Shown here one piece after another: positions 15,968-25,695 of a stretch of DNA of 31,890 nucleotides. The DNA lies in the IMG/VR virus record IMGVR_UViG_3300035183_000102, positions 1-31,890 of that record. One strand, given 5' to 3'. Origin of the DNA: a virus. Each line of letters opens with the position of its first letter. Positions within the stretch are counted from its first letter, which is position 1. Under the pieces are notes generated by a model that saw only the letters and a program-made list of their open reading frames with translations, was not told where the DNA came from and searched no databases. A program made the position numbers and the translations under genes.

Positions 15968-16456
15968 ATGAGCACCAACGGCTTCGGCTCTGCACCGTAC
16001 GGCACCGGCCCATACGGCATTGGGACACCGTTCGCCGTGCCGTCGTCCGCCGGCAGGGTGCTGGAGGACGAGACCGGAAGGCAGCTCAGCGGGCGTCGGA
16101 TCAACCCGCTGACGCGCCAGTACGACTACGCGAGCAACGGTCGCGCGATCGGACAGACGACGGTCTATCAGATGGTGCAGCTCGCATGCAGGACGGACGA
16201 GTCGTCGTCGGCAGCGATCGACCTCGGCCATCGGCTCAGGTCCATCCGCGACGTCGGCGACAACTTCGAGCGCCAGGTGGAGGCCGTCTACCGCCACGCG
16301 CTCGCGCAGCTCGTCGCAGACGGGCTGATTGAGTTCATGGGCACGAAGGTCGAGCGAGATCCGAACTTCCCGAACCGAACCAAGGTCCGCGTTCGATTCC
16401 GCGACCTCACGGCGAGCAACGATAGCGCGCCGGAGCAGGAGATCGAAATCGCATGA
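15968..16456 (+). CDS. Baseplate wedge protein (Mu gp46 / gp25-like)
   Basis: 162 aa. The N-terminus is Gly/Tyr/Pro-rich (GFGSAPYGTGPYGIGTP), a linker often seen in this family. The body has the gp25/gp46 pattern of SLGHRLRSIRDVGDN-type segments: here AIDLGHRLRSIRDVGDNF, then ERQVEAVYRHALAQLVADGL and FPNRTKVRVRFRDL. It joins the hub to the gpJ-like wedge. The gene follows the repeat protein after one base and overlaps the gp47-like gene by four bases. Confidence 0.78.
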   Translation: MSTNGFGSAPYGTGPYGIGTPFAVPSSAGRVLEDETGRQLSGRRINPLTRQYDYASNGRAIGQTTVYQMVQLACRTDESSSAAIDLGHRLRSIRDVGDNFERQVEAVYRHALAQLVADGLIEFMGTKVERDPNFPNRTKVRVRFRDLTASNDSAPEQEIEIA

Positions 16457-17949
16457 CGACGAAGATCACGACCAAGAGCGCGAGCGAGATCCGCGATGAC
16501 ATCCTCCGTGTCATCCGCAACGGTCTCATCGCGCGCGGAGTCGCGAATCCTAACGTCACCAAAAACTCGGACGAGTACGTTCGCGCGCAGAGCGTCGCGA
16601 ACGAGCTCGAGGTGCTGCATGCGAACGCGCTGATCGCCGCAGATCAGCTCATGGACGACACCGCGACCGGCGAGAACCTCGACAGGCTGGCGGCAATCGT
16701 AGGTCTGTCGCGGCGTGCGGCCTCTGGCTCGACCGGCTTCGTCGTCGTCGCGAAAGCAACGGCAGCGTCCACCGTCGTGAGCGGGACCCAACTGATCGAC
16801 GCGAGCGGCCTGCGCTATCAGGTGACGGCCGGCGGGACGTACAACAACGGCGACTACATCCCGATCGCGTCGATCGACACAGGGCCGGAGACGAACCTTC
16901 CCGCAGGATCCATTCTGCAATGGGCCGGCGGCGCGCCTGGATTCCTTGCGCCGACGATCGAAGTCGCAGCCGGCGGCCTCGTGAATGGATCCGCGGCGGA
17001 CACCGACGAGGAGCTACGAGCACGCCTCATCGCGCGCAAGCAAACGCCACCAGCGAGCGGCAACTGGCAGGACATGGTCGAGTGGGCCGAGACGTCGCAC
17101 CCTGCCGTGCAGAAGGCGTTCGCGTACCCGGCCATCCAAGGCCCAGCGACGGTGCACATCGCCGTGACAGCGAGCCCAGCGTTGCACAACAAGTCGCGCA
17201 TGGTCGACTCGACGATCCTTGCGAGCTACGTCGCAACGTACGTGAAAGGGAAGACGCCTGAACACGTCGACGTGACGGTCACGACAGTTGCAGAGCAGAA
17301 TGCGGACGTGGCCATCGCGCTCAGCCTGCCGGCGGCGCCGACGTCGAGCCCGCCGGGGCCTGGCGGCGGATGGATCGACGCATCGCCGTGGCCGTCGTAC
17401 GCGGCGACCGGCTACTGCGACGTCGGCACGGTGACGAGCTCGACGGTGTTCCAGGTTCGCGCGGACACCGCTCCGATCGCAGGCGCGACGCGCATCGCAT
17501 GGGTGCGGCCGTACGTCGACGGAAGCGAGCTCGACTGGATGCTCTATACGGCGACGGTCCTTTCCTACACAGGACCGTCAGGCAACATGTACACGGTGAC
17601 CATCGACAAGCCTTTCCCAGGCATCAGCACTGGGTGCTTCGTCTGGCCGCAATGCACGCGGCAGCAGGCGTACGTGGATGCCGTGTTGGATCACTTTGCG
17701 CTGATGGGGCCAGGAGAGAAGACGTCGAACGCGAGCGCGCTCATCCGCGGCTTCCGCCATCCTGTCCCATCGACGGCGTACCCGTACTCGCTCGACGCGA
17801 AGCTGCTGCGCAGTCTATCGGACGCAGGCGAGGAGGTGCTCGATGCAAGCTACAACTATCGCAGCATCACGACGCCGAGCGTTCCTGCGAGCTTGACGAG
17901 CGCGCCGAACATCCTCATCCCTCGCCACATCGGCTTCTACAAGGCGTGA
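16453..17949 (+). CDS. Baseplate protein J-like (Mu gp47)
   Basis: 498 aa. The conserved N-terminal half carries NELEVLHANALIAADQLMDD, then ATGENLDRLAAIVGLSRRAA, then DTGPETNLPAGSI and DTDEELRARLIARKQTPP, the signature of the gpJ family that forms the wedge core. Residues about 292-400 are an extra domain (PPGPGGGWIDASPWPSYAAT and following) with Trp, Tyr and beta strands, after which the J core resumes at QQAYVDAVLDHFALMGPGEK. Normal homologues are near 350-390 aa, so this insert explains the extra length. The start overlaps the gp46-like gene. The overall identity is firm; the insert is unassigned. Confidence 0.87.
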   Translation: MTTKITTKSASEIRDDILRVIRNGLIARGVANPNVTKNSDEYVRAQSVANELEVLHANALIAADQLMDDTATGENLDRLAAIVGLSRRAASGSTGFVVVAKATAASTVVSGTQLIDASGLRYQVTAGGTYNNGDYIPIASIDTGPETNLPAGSILQWAGGAPGFLAPTIEVAAGGLVNGSAADTDEELRARLIARKQTPPASGNWQDMVEWAETSHPAVQKAFAYPAIQGPATVHIAVTASPALHNKSRMVDSTILASYVATYVKGKTPEHVDVTVTTVAEQNADVAIALSLPAAPTSSPPGPGGGWIDASPWPSYAATGYCDVGTVTSSTVFQVRADTAPIAGATRIAWVRPYVDGSELDWMLYTATVLSYTGPSGNMYTVTIDKPFPGISTGCFVWPQCTRQQAYVDAVLDHFALMGPGEKTSNASALIRGFRHPVPSTAYPYSLDAKLLRSLSDAGEEVLDASYNYRSITTPSVPASLTSAPNILIPRHIGFYKA

Positions 17950-17953
17950 TCTG

Positions 17954-18445
17954 ATGACCCTGCCCGATCGCGATGACCTCGCCACATTCGGAGGCGCCTT
18001 CTCCAACGCGCATGACGTCGTAGATCCGACGACGGACATGGATGCTTCGTACCACAACAAGCTGGCGAGCGACGTCGCCATGATGACCAGAACGGCGATC
18101 CGTGCGCTGGCGCGCTTCGTCACGAACGGAACGAACGCGCCGAACGACGCATCAGGCCTCGTCCACATGGCGCTATGGGGCGCGAGCGTCAGCGTGAAGC
18201 CAGTGGTCGCGCGCACCGGCGTCGGGGTGTACACCGTCACGTGGCCTACGACGGTCGCAGACGAGCTCTCCGTGACGCACACGGTATCGCTCGCTGCCGG
18301 CTGGATCGGCATCGAGGGCGCAACGCCGTACCTGTGGACGGTGACGATGACGGCGGCGAACGTCGCCTCCGTAAGGATCTTCAACGCAACGACCGGCGCT
18401 GCGGCGGACACCACAGGCGTCGGAATCAACGTCTTCGCGGTCTGA
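17954..18445 (+). CDS. Hypothetical baseplate/tail protein, 163 aa
   Basis: AAGG precedes the ATG. The N-terminus contains DVVDPTTDMDASYHNKLASD, then a helix (MMTRTAIRALARFVTNG), then a beta-rich C-terminal region with VGVYTVTWPTTVADELSVTH, like the strand-rich units of phage tail accessory proteins. It lies between the J-like gene and the gp48-like gene, where Mu has no equivalent. No family is recognised. A structural role at the baseplate edge is inferred from position. Confidence 0.7.
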   Translation: MTLPDRDDLATFGGAFSNAHDVVDPTTDMDASYHNKLASDVAMMTRTAIRALARFVTNGTNAPNDASGLVHMALWGASVSVKPVVARTGVGVYTVTWPTTVADELSVTHTVSLAAGWIGIEGATPYLWTVTMTAANVASVRIFNATTGAAADTTGVGINVFAV

Positions 18446-18448
18446 GCA

Positions 18449-19849
18449 TTGCGCACGTTCGGCGGTCTGGCTCCGTTCCCCAGGCGCTTCGGTGGAGGCA
18501 AGCCGCGCCTTCAGTTCATCCTCGAGTCGCTCAATGCGCAGCGCGGCACCGGCTACGACGTTCATCCGTCGAGCAACATCTACGCGGAGAACATGGCGCT
18601 CGCGCGCGCGATCGATGGCGGATGGGCCGTCAACGGGCGACTCGCGAACGTGCTCGACGGCTACCGCACGGCGCTCATCGAGCGCTGGGAGAAGATCCTC
18701 GGCATCCCGATCGTGGCGAGCGATCCGGACTACGTTCGGCGCGCACGCATCGCGGAGAGGCAGGCGCGGTTCGGCCGCCAGGCGATCGCGTCAACGATCA
18801 TCTCCGCTCTCCAGACCGCGATGGGCGGCGCGTACGTGGCGGTCGAGTTCATCTCCATCGACAACGCGGTCGTGCACGTGCCGGATGCGACATACCCATG
18901 GGGCGACGTCGCCGACGGCTCCCCGTGGTACTCGACGACGGCGCATGTCCTGATCCGAACGCAGAAGCCAGCTGGATGGAGCGAGGCCGACTTCCTCTCG
19001 GCCGTTGGCAATGTGCACGAGATCCTCGATCCACTCGTGCCTGCATGGGTGACATACGACTGGTATCGGCAGGACGGCACGCCCATCAACGTGAGCGGCG
19101 GACCTAGCGCAGCTGGGTTCTATCTCGCCGACGCAAACAACCTCTCCACGAGCCCGCAGAACCTCGACTACGAGGTCTTCGACAGGTACTCGCCGGCGGA
19201 CGAGGGCAACCTCACGTGGTGGATCGATCCGCGTGACTATGCGGCAGGAACGTCGCCGGCCACGATCGCCGACAAGACAGGTCTCGGAGGTCGCGACGCT
19301 ACGCAGAGCGTGCCGCAGAACCGGCCTACGATCGTCTCAGGCGCCATCAACGGGCAGCGCGCAGCCTACTGGTCGAGCGCGACGCAGACGATGGCGACAC
19401 CGAGCTTCGCATGGGGCACTGCCACCGCGTGGACGGTGTTCGTCGTGTGGAAGGCAACGTCGGTCAATAGCTCGCCGACCATCCTCCGCAACGCGCAGTG
19501 CCCGGTCAAAAGCAGCCTGAGTCAATTCGCGTGGGGCCTGCGCGAGACGCAGTCGGACGCTGGCATCGCCAGCGACCTGGACGCTGTCACGCAGCAGATG
19601 CTCCACATCCCAAGCGCCGCGCATTGGGGCTACGGCCGGCTCGCCAGCAACAATCTCTACGTGTCGATTGACGGCAGCCCAGAAACGTCGGTCGCGGCAG
19701 GCACTACGTCTTTTCCAACTGACATCGTCTACCTGTCAGCAAACGGCTATCTCGGCTACACCGGGACGATCCTCGTCTACAACACGAGCCTATCGGCAGC
19801 GGCCATCTCGCGCGTGGGCGCGTATCTCAAGAGCGAATGGAAGCTCTGA
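18449..19849 (+). CDS. Mu gp48-like baseplate protein fused to a LamG-like domain
   Basis: 466 aa from TTG 18449, chosen because coding character begins there and the previous stop is 3 bases upstream; no good ribosome site is seen. Residues 1-205 match the DUF2313 (gp48) style (NLMALARAIDGG-type helix, then GYRTALIERWEKILGIPIVA, AERQARFGRQAIASTIISAL and HEILDPLVPAWVTYDW). Residues about 253-466 resemble a concanavalin A-like/LamG sandwich (NLTWWIDPRDYAAG, TAWTVFVVWKATS, GRLASNNLYVSIDG, and GYLGYTGTILVYN). Such lectin-like domains bind surface sugars. Fusion to a wedge protein suggests that host binding is built into the baseplate. Confidence 0.78.
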   Translation: MRTFGGLAPFPRRFGGGKPRLQFILESLNAQRGTGYDVHPSSNIYAENMALARAIDGGWAVNGRLANVLDGYRTALIERWEKILGIPIVASDPDYVRRARIAERQARFGRQAIASTIISALQTAMGGAYVAVEFISIDNAVVHVPDATYPWGDVADGSPWYSTTAHVLIRTQKPAGWSEADFLSAVGNVHEILDPLVPAWVTYDWYRQDGTPINVSGGPSAAGFYLADANNLSTSPQNLDYEVFDRYSPADEGNLTWWIDPRDYAAGTSPATIADKTGLGGRDATQSVPQNRPTIVSGAINGQRAAYWSSATQTMATPSFAWGTATAWTVFVVWKATSVNSSPTILRNAQCPVKSSLSQFAWGLRETQSDAGIASDLDAVTQQMLHIPSAAHWGYGRLASNNLYVSIDGSPETSVAAGTTSFPTDIVYLSANGYLGYTGTILVYNTSLSAAAISRVGAYLKSEWKL

Positions 19850-20123
19850 TCCACAAATTCGTCTGTCCCGCGTGCGGGTTCAGCGACGATGCGGACGGAC
19901 CGATCGATACTGGCGTGTTCACGTGCCCGAAGTGCAACGCGCGCGTGGTCTACGGTCGCGCGATGGAACATGTCGTCATCGAGCCTGGAACAGACCAGCA
20001 GCGGCCGCTCGTCGTCATCCGCTTTCAGGACCCACGCACGCGCGAGGACGTCTTCCGCTTCGAGTGTGATCCGCAATTCTCGATTCTGCTCGTTCGCGAG
20101 CTTCTCTCCATCGTGAGGGTTCA

Positions 20124-20127
<4 letters not shown>
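19837..20127 (+). CDS. Small zinc-ribbon protein
   Basis: 96 aa. CPACGFSDDADGPIDTGVFT runs into CPKCNARVVYGR: two CxxC pairs 21 residues apart form a Cys4 zinc ribbon near the N-terminus. The C-terminal half has VVIRFQDPRTREDVFRFECD and helices, and there is no signal peptide. It overlaps the end of the LamG gene by 13 bases and the next gene by GTGA, so it is tightly coupled to tail genes. Its role (regulator, assembly factor or structural part) is unknown. Confidence 0.75.
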
Positions 20128-21533
<1,406 letters not shown>

Positions 21534-21545
21534 GCGAGGGGCCAC

Positions 21546-23087
21546 ATGGCATCACCGACGTGTCAGGTGAAGGAAGGCGCGGGCGCTTACCAGTCGACGA
21601 CGAACGGCGTCGATGTGAGCCCGGGCTCCGCGATCACGATCAAGCTCGCCGACGTCTCCGGCGTGGTCACATGGACGATCACGTGCCTCACGACCGACGA
21701 GCTATCGAGCGCGTCGGCGATCAACTCGTCGATGACGATCGACTCGGTGAACAAGACCGCGTCGTTCACCTATCCATCGGCCGCGGGCCGATGCCTTCGG
21801 TTCCGATCGTCCGTGCTCGACGGCGCCGGCGTCACGTCGTCCACGACATTCTGCATCTACTCGCTGACCTCACAAGGCAATCGATGCGGAGCTCTCGATG
21901 AGACGACGGAGGGCGGCCAGAACGGATGGATGCCGCGCATCAACGCGCTCATACGGTCTGGTGGCAGCGGAGGCGGAAGCACGCCGACAGGGACCGGCTT
22001 CCGTCACGTCACGTCTGGCGTCGAGGACGCTGCGGCAAAGCTCGTCGACACGGCCGACGTGAACGACAACCAGATCACGAACGCCAAGCTGCGCGACTCG
22101 GGCGCATGCAGCGTCATCGGCCGCGCATCGAATTCGAGCGGCGACCCTGCCGACATCTCCGCGACGACCAACAACACCGTCCTCAAGCGCTCTGGCGACG
22201 CACTCTCTTTCGCCACGATCGTGAACGCCGACGTCGATGCTGCGGCAGCGATCGCGGGCACGAAGATCAGCCCAGACTTCGGCTCGCAGTCGATCATCAC
22301 GACCGGCAACCTGCTCTTAGGAGCAACGCCGCGCGCGAGCGCTGGACTCATCAGGCTTCCAAAGGGATTCATCCTCGCGGCAAGGAACAATGCCGACTCG
22401 AACAACAACTACGCCCTCGAGGACGACGGCGCCACGGACACGCTCTACGTCGGCGGGAATGCATCGCGCTATGCATACACGTTCGTCCAGGGATCGAATC
22501 AGTGGATAGGGACATACGGTCCTCGTGTGTCTGAGGCGACCGGCAACACGACGTGGCAGCCGTGGACCGACATCAACATCCAGGCGGGCAGCGGTGGTGA
22601 TCCGAGCACGAACCCGTCGACCGGGTTTAGGCTCTTCGGCAAGGCATCGACGCATCAGGCCAGCGTGCGCGGCAAAGGCGGCGCGCAGACGATGCTCGCG
22701 TCGAGCGGCACGGGCACCGTCAACAGCCAGTCGACGTGGCTGAAGCGCGAGCGCGGCTTCCTCCGCACGACTGACGCTACGGCCAACCAGGTGATCTGTA
22801 GCCTCTCGATTCCAAGCGGATTCGGCGGTGTAGCTACCATCACGATGGTGTCGCGCAATGCGAGTACCGGAGCAGTCGCGAGCACGCGCATCGTCCACAC
22901 CGTGAAGAACGTGGGCGGTACGTCGAGCTCCGTCGGAAACACGACGTACCATTCGCACACCACCGATCTCGCGGTGTCCTACTCGGTCAACATCAACGAC
23001 ACGAACGACACGATCGAAGCGCGCGTAACTGGCATCGCAGGCACTACGATCGACCACACCGCGGAGATCGAATTCATCGAAAACTGA
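21546..23087 (+). CDS. Tail fibre protein, 513 aa
   Basis: GAGGGG ribosome site. Residues 1-115 form a beta-rich Ig-like N-terminal domain. A Gly/Ser linker follows (RSGGSGGGSTPTGTGFRHV), then a fibre repeat region with ITNAKLRDSGACSVIGRASN and GDPADISATTNNTVLKR, wording widely seen in phage fibres. From about residue 300 come collagen-like or globular segments, and the C-terminus ends THTAEIEFIEN-like (IDHTAEIEFIEN). It carries many Asn, Thr and Ser, typical of trimeric fibres. It is the second fibre-like gene after the glycine-rich adhesin. The receptor is not predictable. Confidence 0.8.
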   Translation: MASPTCQVKEGAGAYQSTTNGVDVSPGSAITIKLADVSGVVTWTITCLTTDELSSASAINSSMTIDSVNKTASFTYPSAAGRCLRFRSSVLDGAGVTSSTTFCIYSLTSQGNRCGALDETTEGGQNGWMPRINALIRSGGSGGGSTPTGTGFRHVTSGVEDAAAKLVDTADVNDNQITNAKLRDSGACSVIGRASNSSGDPADISATTNNTVLKRSGDALSFATIVNADVDAAAAIAGTKISPDFGSQSIITTGNLLLGATPRASAGLIRLPKGFILAARNNADSNNNYALEDDGATDTLYVGGNASRYAYTFVQGSNQWIGTYGPRVSEATGNTTWQPWTDINIQAGSGGDPSTNPSTGFRLFGKASTHQASVRGKGGAQTMLASSGTGTVNSQSTWLKRERGFLRTTDATANQVICSLSIPSGFGGVATITMVSRNASTGAVASTRIVHTVKNVGGTSSSVGNTTYHSHTTDLAVSYSVNINDTNDTIEARVTGIAGTTIDHTAEIEFIEN

Positions 23088-23096
23088 GGGCAACCA

Positions 23097-23507
23097 ATGC
23101 AATTCTTCTTCGATCAGATCCGGATCATCGCGCAGAGGAGCGTGCTCGTGAGCATCACGCTACTCGACGATGCCATGACTCGGCTGGGGCAGCTGCACTA
23201 CGAATTCTCGCCAGAGGATGCGGAGCAATTCATCTCCGGCGCGCTGACGACAGCTGGGGAGATCGTCACGCGCGAGTTGGAGCGCAGAGCAGCCATCGAC
23301 GCCGATCCGTCGGCCATGCAGATGCGCATCGCGGAGGCCGCGCGATTGCGCCAGGAGGCGGCGGATGCCGAGAGCCGCAGGGACATGGCGGCGGCGGAGG
23401 AAGCGTCGCTTCGGCAGTCGATCTCCGCACTCACCGCGCGGCGTGCAGAACTGGAGGCGCAGATCGCAGCGCAAGAAATGGCGAACGCGAGCAACGGTGA
23501 GAGCTGA
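23097..23507 (+). CDS. Hypothetical protein with C-terminal coiled coil
   Basis: 136 aa, GAGGGC site upstream. The N-terminal 60 residues are mixed (MQFFFDQIRIIAQRSVLVSI, then LGQLHYEFSPEDAEQFISGA). From residue 75 on, a continuous Ala/Glu/Arg coiled coil contains ARLRQEAADAESRRDMAAAE and RRAELEAQIAAQEMAN. There is no membrane segment. It lies at the border between the fibre genes and the membrane-protein cassette and is followed within a few bases by the next coiled-coil gene. Function unknown; a structural or membrane-associated partner role is possible. Confidence 0.7.
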   Translation: MQFFFDQIRIIAQRSVLVSITLLDDAMTRLGQLHYEFSPEDAEQFISGALTTAGEIVTRELERRAAIDADPSAMQMRIAEAARLRQEAADAESRRDMAAAEEASLRQSISALTARRAELEAQIAAQEMANASNGES

Positions 23508-23548
23508 CGATGCACGCGCTCAGGATCATCGACGGAGAAGAGATAACG

Positions 23549-24097
23549 ATGGCTGGCGATCACAAGCGGTCCGACCTGGATCGCATGCTCGAGGCGTTCC
23601 TGGAAGCCGAGGCCGAACAGCGACGCGATGGCATCACGCTTCGTTTGCTCGCTGGCCACGTGGACGAGGTCCGGCAGGAGGCAGTCGAGAACAAGCGATG
23701 GCGTACGGAGCACGAGGACCGCGACGATGAGCGCCATCGCGAAATGAGTCGGCGACTCGATCGCATCGAGGAGCGCGTCGAGCAGAGGCTCGCGACCGTC
23801 ACCACCGACCTAGACGAGCTCGCAGAGAAGACGGGCAAGTTCCAGGTGGTCGCGCTCGAGGCGCAGCTCGAAGAGGCGCGCACGAAGGCGCGCGACCTGG
23901 AAGCGCGGCTCGAAACGGCGAAGCAGCGCAACAGCGACCACGTGCGCGAGAGCGTCGCGAAGGTAGCCGATCGCGCCATCGAGAACGTCACGTTCTGGCA
24001 GCGCTACGGCGTGGCCGTGATCGTCGGCATCGTGATGCTCGTTGCCGGAGCGTGCACGTCCGGCGGCATCGGCATCGTCCTCAAGCTCGTCAAGTGA
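23549..24097 (+). CDS. Coiled-coil protein with C-terminal membrane anchor
   Basis: 182 aa from ATG 23549, which has an excellent GGAGAAGAG site. An earlier in-frame ATG at 23510 has a weak site and would add 13 residues. Residues about 1-150 are charged coiled coil (RRLDRIEERVEQRLATVTTD, then LEAQLEEARTKARDLEARLE). A final hydrophobic helix follows (YGVAVIVGIVMLVAGACTSG), then IGIVLKLVK. XhlA-type lysis accessory proteins share the coiled-coil plus C-terminal anchor layout but are only about 90 aa long. It precedes the holin-like gene, suggesting a lysis or membrane role. This is inference; no family match is claimed. Confidence 0.72.
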   Translation: MAGDHKRSDLDRMLEAFLEAEAEQRRDGITLRLLAGHVDEVRQEAVENKRWRTEHEDRDDERHREMSRRLDRIEERVEQRLATVTTDLDELAEKTGKFQVVALEAQLEEARTKARDLEARLETAKQRNSDHVRESVAKVADRAIENVTFWQRYGVAVIVGIVMLVAGACTSGGIGIVLKLVK

Positions 24098-24117
24098 CAG
24101 AGCAGAAGGTGTCAGCC

Positions 24118-24576
24118 ATGAAAGAGCTACTCAAGAAGGTGCATGCACCGACGCTCATCGTGCTCGTGTTCAGTCTCTGCGTGCTCGTCGGAATCTGGAA
24201 GTTCTTTCCGGACAACCGAGACGCGATGGCCATCGCAGCAATCATCGTCGCCGGCGTCATGGCGCAGTTCAGAAAGCTCTTCGGCGCGTCCGCCATCCTG
24301 CTTGCGGCATTCCCTCTGGCGATGACGTCGTGCGCGCACGCGAAACCGCTCGCCAAGCCTGTCCTCGACATCGCATGCGTGCTCGCGCATGCAGAGCTCG
24401 AATCGCAGGAGGTCAAGACGATCTGCAGGGTCGCAGACGAGCTCATGCCGCAGATGCTGGACCTGATCGCAGCGCAGCGGCGCGCCAGCATACTCCGCGC
24501 GGCGGCGTCGAGTAGCGTCTCCGTGCAAGCGTGCTCGGGAGACGCTGGATATGAGGACGCAAGGGGCGACCGATGA
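24118..24576 (+). CDS. Holin-like membrane protein with possible internal lipoprotein start
   Basis: 152 aa from ATG 24118 with AGAAGG 8 bases upstream. The same frame is open further left, but that overlaps the previous gene. Hydrophobic helices lie at residues 11-30 and 37-50. A third hydrophobic segment at 56-70 ends in AMTSC (Cys72) and is followed by a soluble helical tail. The small size, several membrane segments and position before muralytic or peptidase genes fit a holin. Residues from Met48 alone (MAQFRKLFGASAILLAAFPL) read as a lipoprotein signal, so an internal start is possible. Its stop overlaps the next start by ATGA. Confidence 0.65.
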   Translation: MKELLKKVHAPTLIVLVFSLCVLVGIWKFFPDNRDAMAIAAIIVAGVMAQFRKLFGASAILLAAFPLAMTSCAHAKPLAKPVLDIACVLAHAELESQEVKTICRVADELMPQMLDLIAAQRRASILRAAASSSVSVQACSGDAGYEDARGDR

Positions 24577-25358
24577 CGTTCACGCGCGGGCTCGGCCACA
24601 TACCAGACGATCCAGACCCACGCGACTGGGTCGGCATCGGGCGCCTCGTGGGCGTCGGCATCGGTACCGCCGACGCGCGGTATGCCGATGCGCTCGACTA
24701 CCGCGCGTTCTGCGCAGACGTCACCGACCAGGGCAGCACGAACAAGTGCGTCGGGTCGGCCATCGTGGGAGCGATCGACACGCAAGCGAGGCTCGTCGGC
24801 CGAGTCCAGCCGTACGGCTCGGACGATGCGGTGTACGCGATCGCCCGCGCGCTGGATGCGGCGTCGCCGGACGCGCCGCTGCTGGACCTCGGATCGAAGC
24901 CGCGCATGGCCATCCGCGGCGTGCAGCGCTATGGGCTCGTCGCGCGCGAGCGTTGGCAACCGGCGGACGCTTCAGAGCGACCGCCGTTCGACGTCTTCCA
25001 TGCCGGCTCGACGGCGACGATCGCGAGCTACACGCGCATCGAAAGCGACGTCGTCATGCAACTCGCGATGGCGCTCGCGCGAGGTTTCATCCCGATCTTC
25101 GCCATGAGCGTTGACCAGTCCTACCTCGACTGGGAGGGCCGCGGCGTCTACCAGGGCCTTCGCGGCCCAGCTATCGGCCGGCACATGCAGGCCATCGTTG
25201 GCTACGACCTCGCCTCTCCGGAGCCGTATTTCATCGTGCGCAATTCCTGGGGCGCTGGATGGGCAGAGGACGGTTATGCGCGCGTCGCTGCGCGCGTCGT
25301 CGCAAGCTCGGACGCCTCCGACCGCTACGTCATGCAGAGCACACCATGGCCCGCCTGA
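24573..25358 (+). CDS. Papain-like cysteine peptidase (C1A family)
   Basis: 261 aa. The N-terminal IPDDPDPRDWV resembles the leader seen in bacterial C1A enzymes. The oxyanion Gln53 lies in DQGSTNKCVGSA, with the nucleophile Cys59. His204 is in GRHMQAIVGYD and Asn224 in IVRNSWGAGWAEDGYARV. All four expected active-site residues are present in order, so the enzyme is probably active. There is no obvious signal peptide or long inhibitory propeptide. It is translationally coupled to the holin-like gene and overlaps the lipoprotein gene. Possible targets are cell-envelope proteins, peptidoglycan cross-links or a phage protein during assembly. Such a peptidase is unusual in a phage tail and lysis region. 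Confidence 0.85.
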   Translation: MTFTRGLGHIPDDPDPRDWVGIGRLVGVGIGTADARYADALDYRAFCADVTDQGSTNKCVGSAIVGAIDTQARLVGRVQPYGSDDAVYAIARALDAASPDAPLLDLGSKPRMAIRGVQRYGLVARERWQPADASERPPFDVFHAGSTATIASYTRIESDVVMQLAMALARGFIPIFAMSVDQSYLDWEGRGVYQGLRGPAIGRHMQAIVGYDLASPEPYFIVRNSWGAGWAEDGYARVAARVVASSDASDRYVMQSTPWPA

Positions 25359-25663
25359 CAGCACTCATCGTGATCTGCGCGATGTCGTGCACGCCAAGTG
25401 CGCCGCCAGAAGGGCCGATCGTGTACGTAGAGCGCGACTCATCGGTTGAGGACCGGTTGCCGTGCGGACAGGCATGCGCGAGGCTTCGATCGCTCGGTTG
25501 CCAGGACGGCTTCATGCGAGACGGAGGGCGCACGTGCGCGGAGACGTGTCGCGATGGCATCGCCGATGGCCTGTTCGCGTCCAGCTGGCCTGACTGTGTC
25601 CTGCGCGCGACCGGGCGCGACGAGCTACGCTATTGCGCACCAGCGGTGCGTTGCCGACCATGA
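25346..25663 (+). CDS. Cysteine-rich predicted lipoprotein, 105 aa
   Basis: ATG 25346 is used because the start region reads as a signal sequence (MARLTALIVICAMSC); upstream in-frame codons lie antisense or out of frame to the peptidase gene. Lipidation would fall at Cys15, though the lipobox (AMSC) is imperfect. The mature part has eight more cysteines: Cys40-x3-Cys44, Cys52, Cys64-x3-Cys68, Cys84, Cys97 and Cys103. The twin CX3C arrangement suggests a disulfide-braced helical hairpin. It overlaps the end of the peptidase gene by 13 bases. Function is unknown. Candidates are a peptidase partner or inhibitor, an outer-membrane lysis factor, or a superinfection-exclusion lipoprotein. Confidence 0.65.
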   Translation: MARLTALIVICAMSCTPSAPPEGPIVYVERDSSVEDRLPCGQACARLRSLGCQDGFMRDGGRTCAETCRDGIADGLFASSWPDCVLRATGRDELRYCAPAVRCRP

Positions 25664-25695
25664 TCTACCATTCGATGCAAGCGAGGACGTAAACC

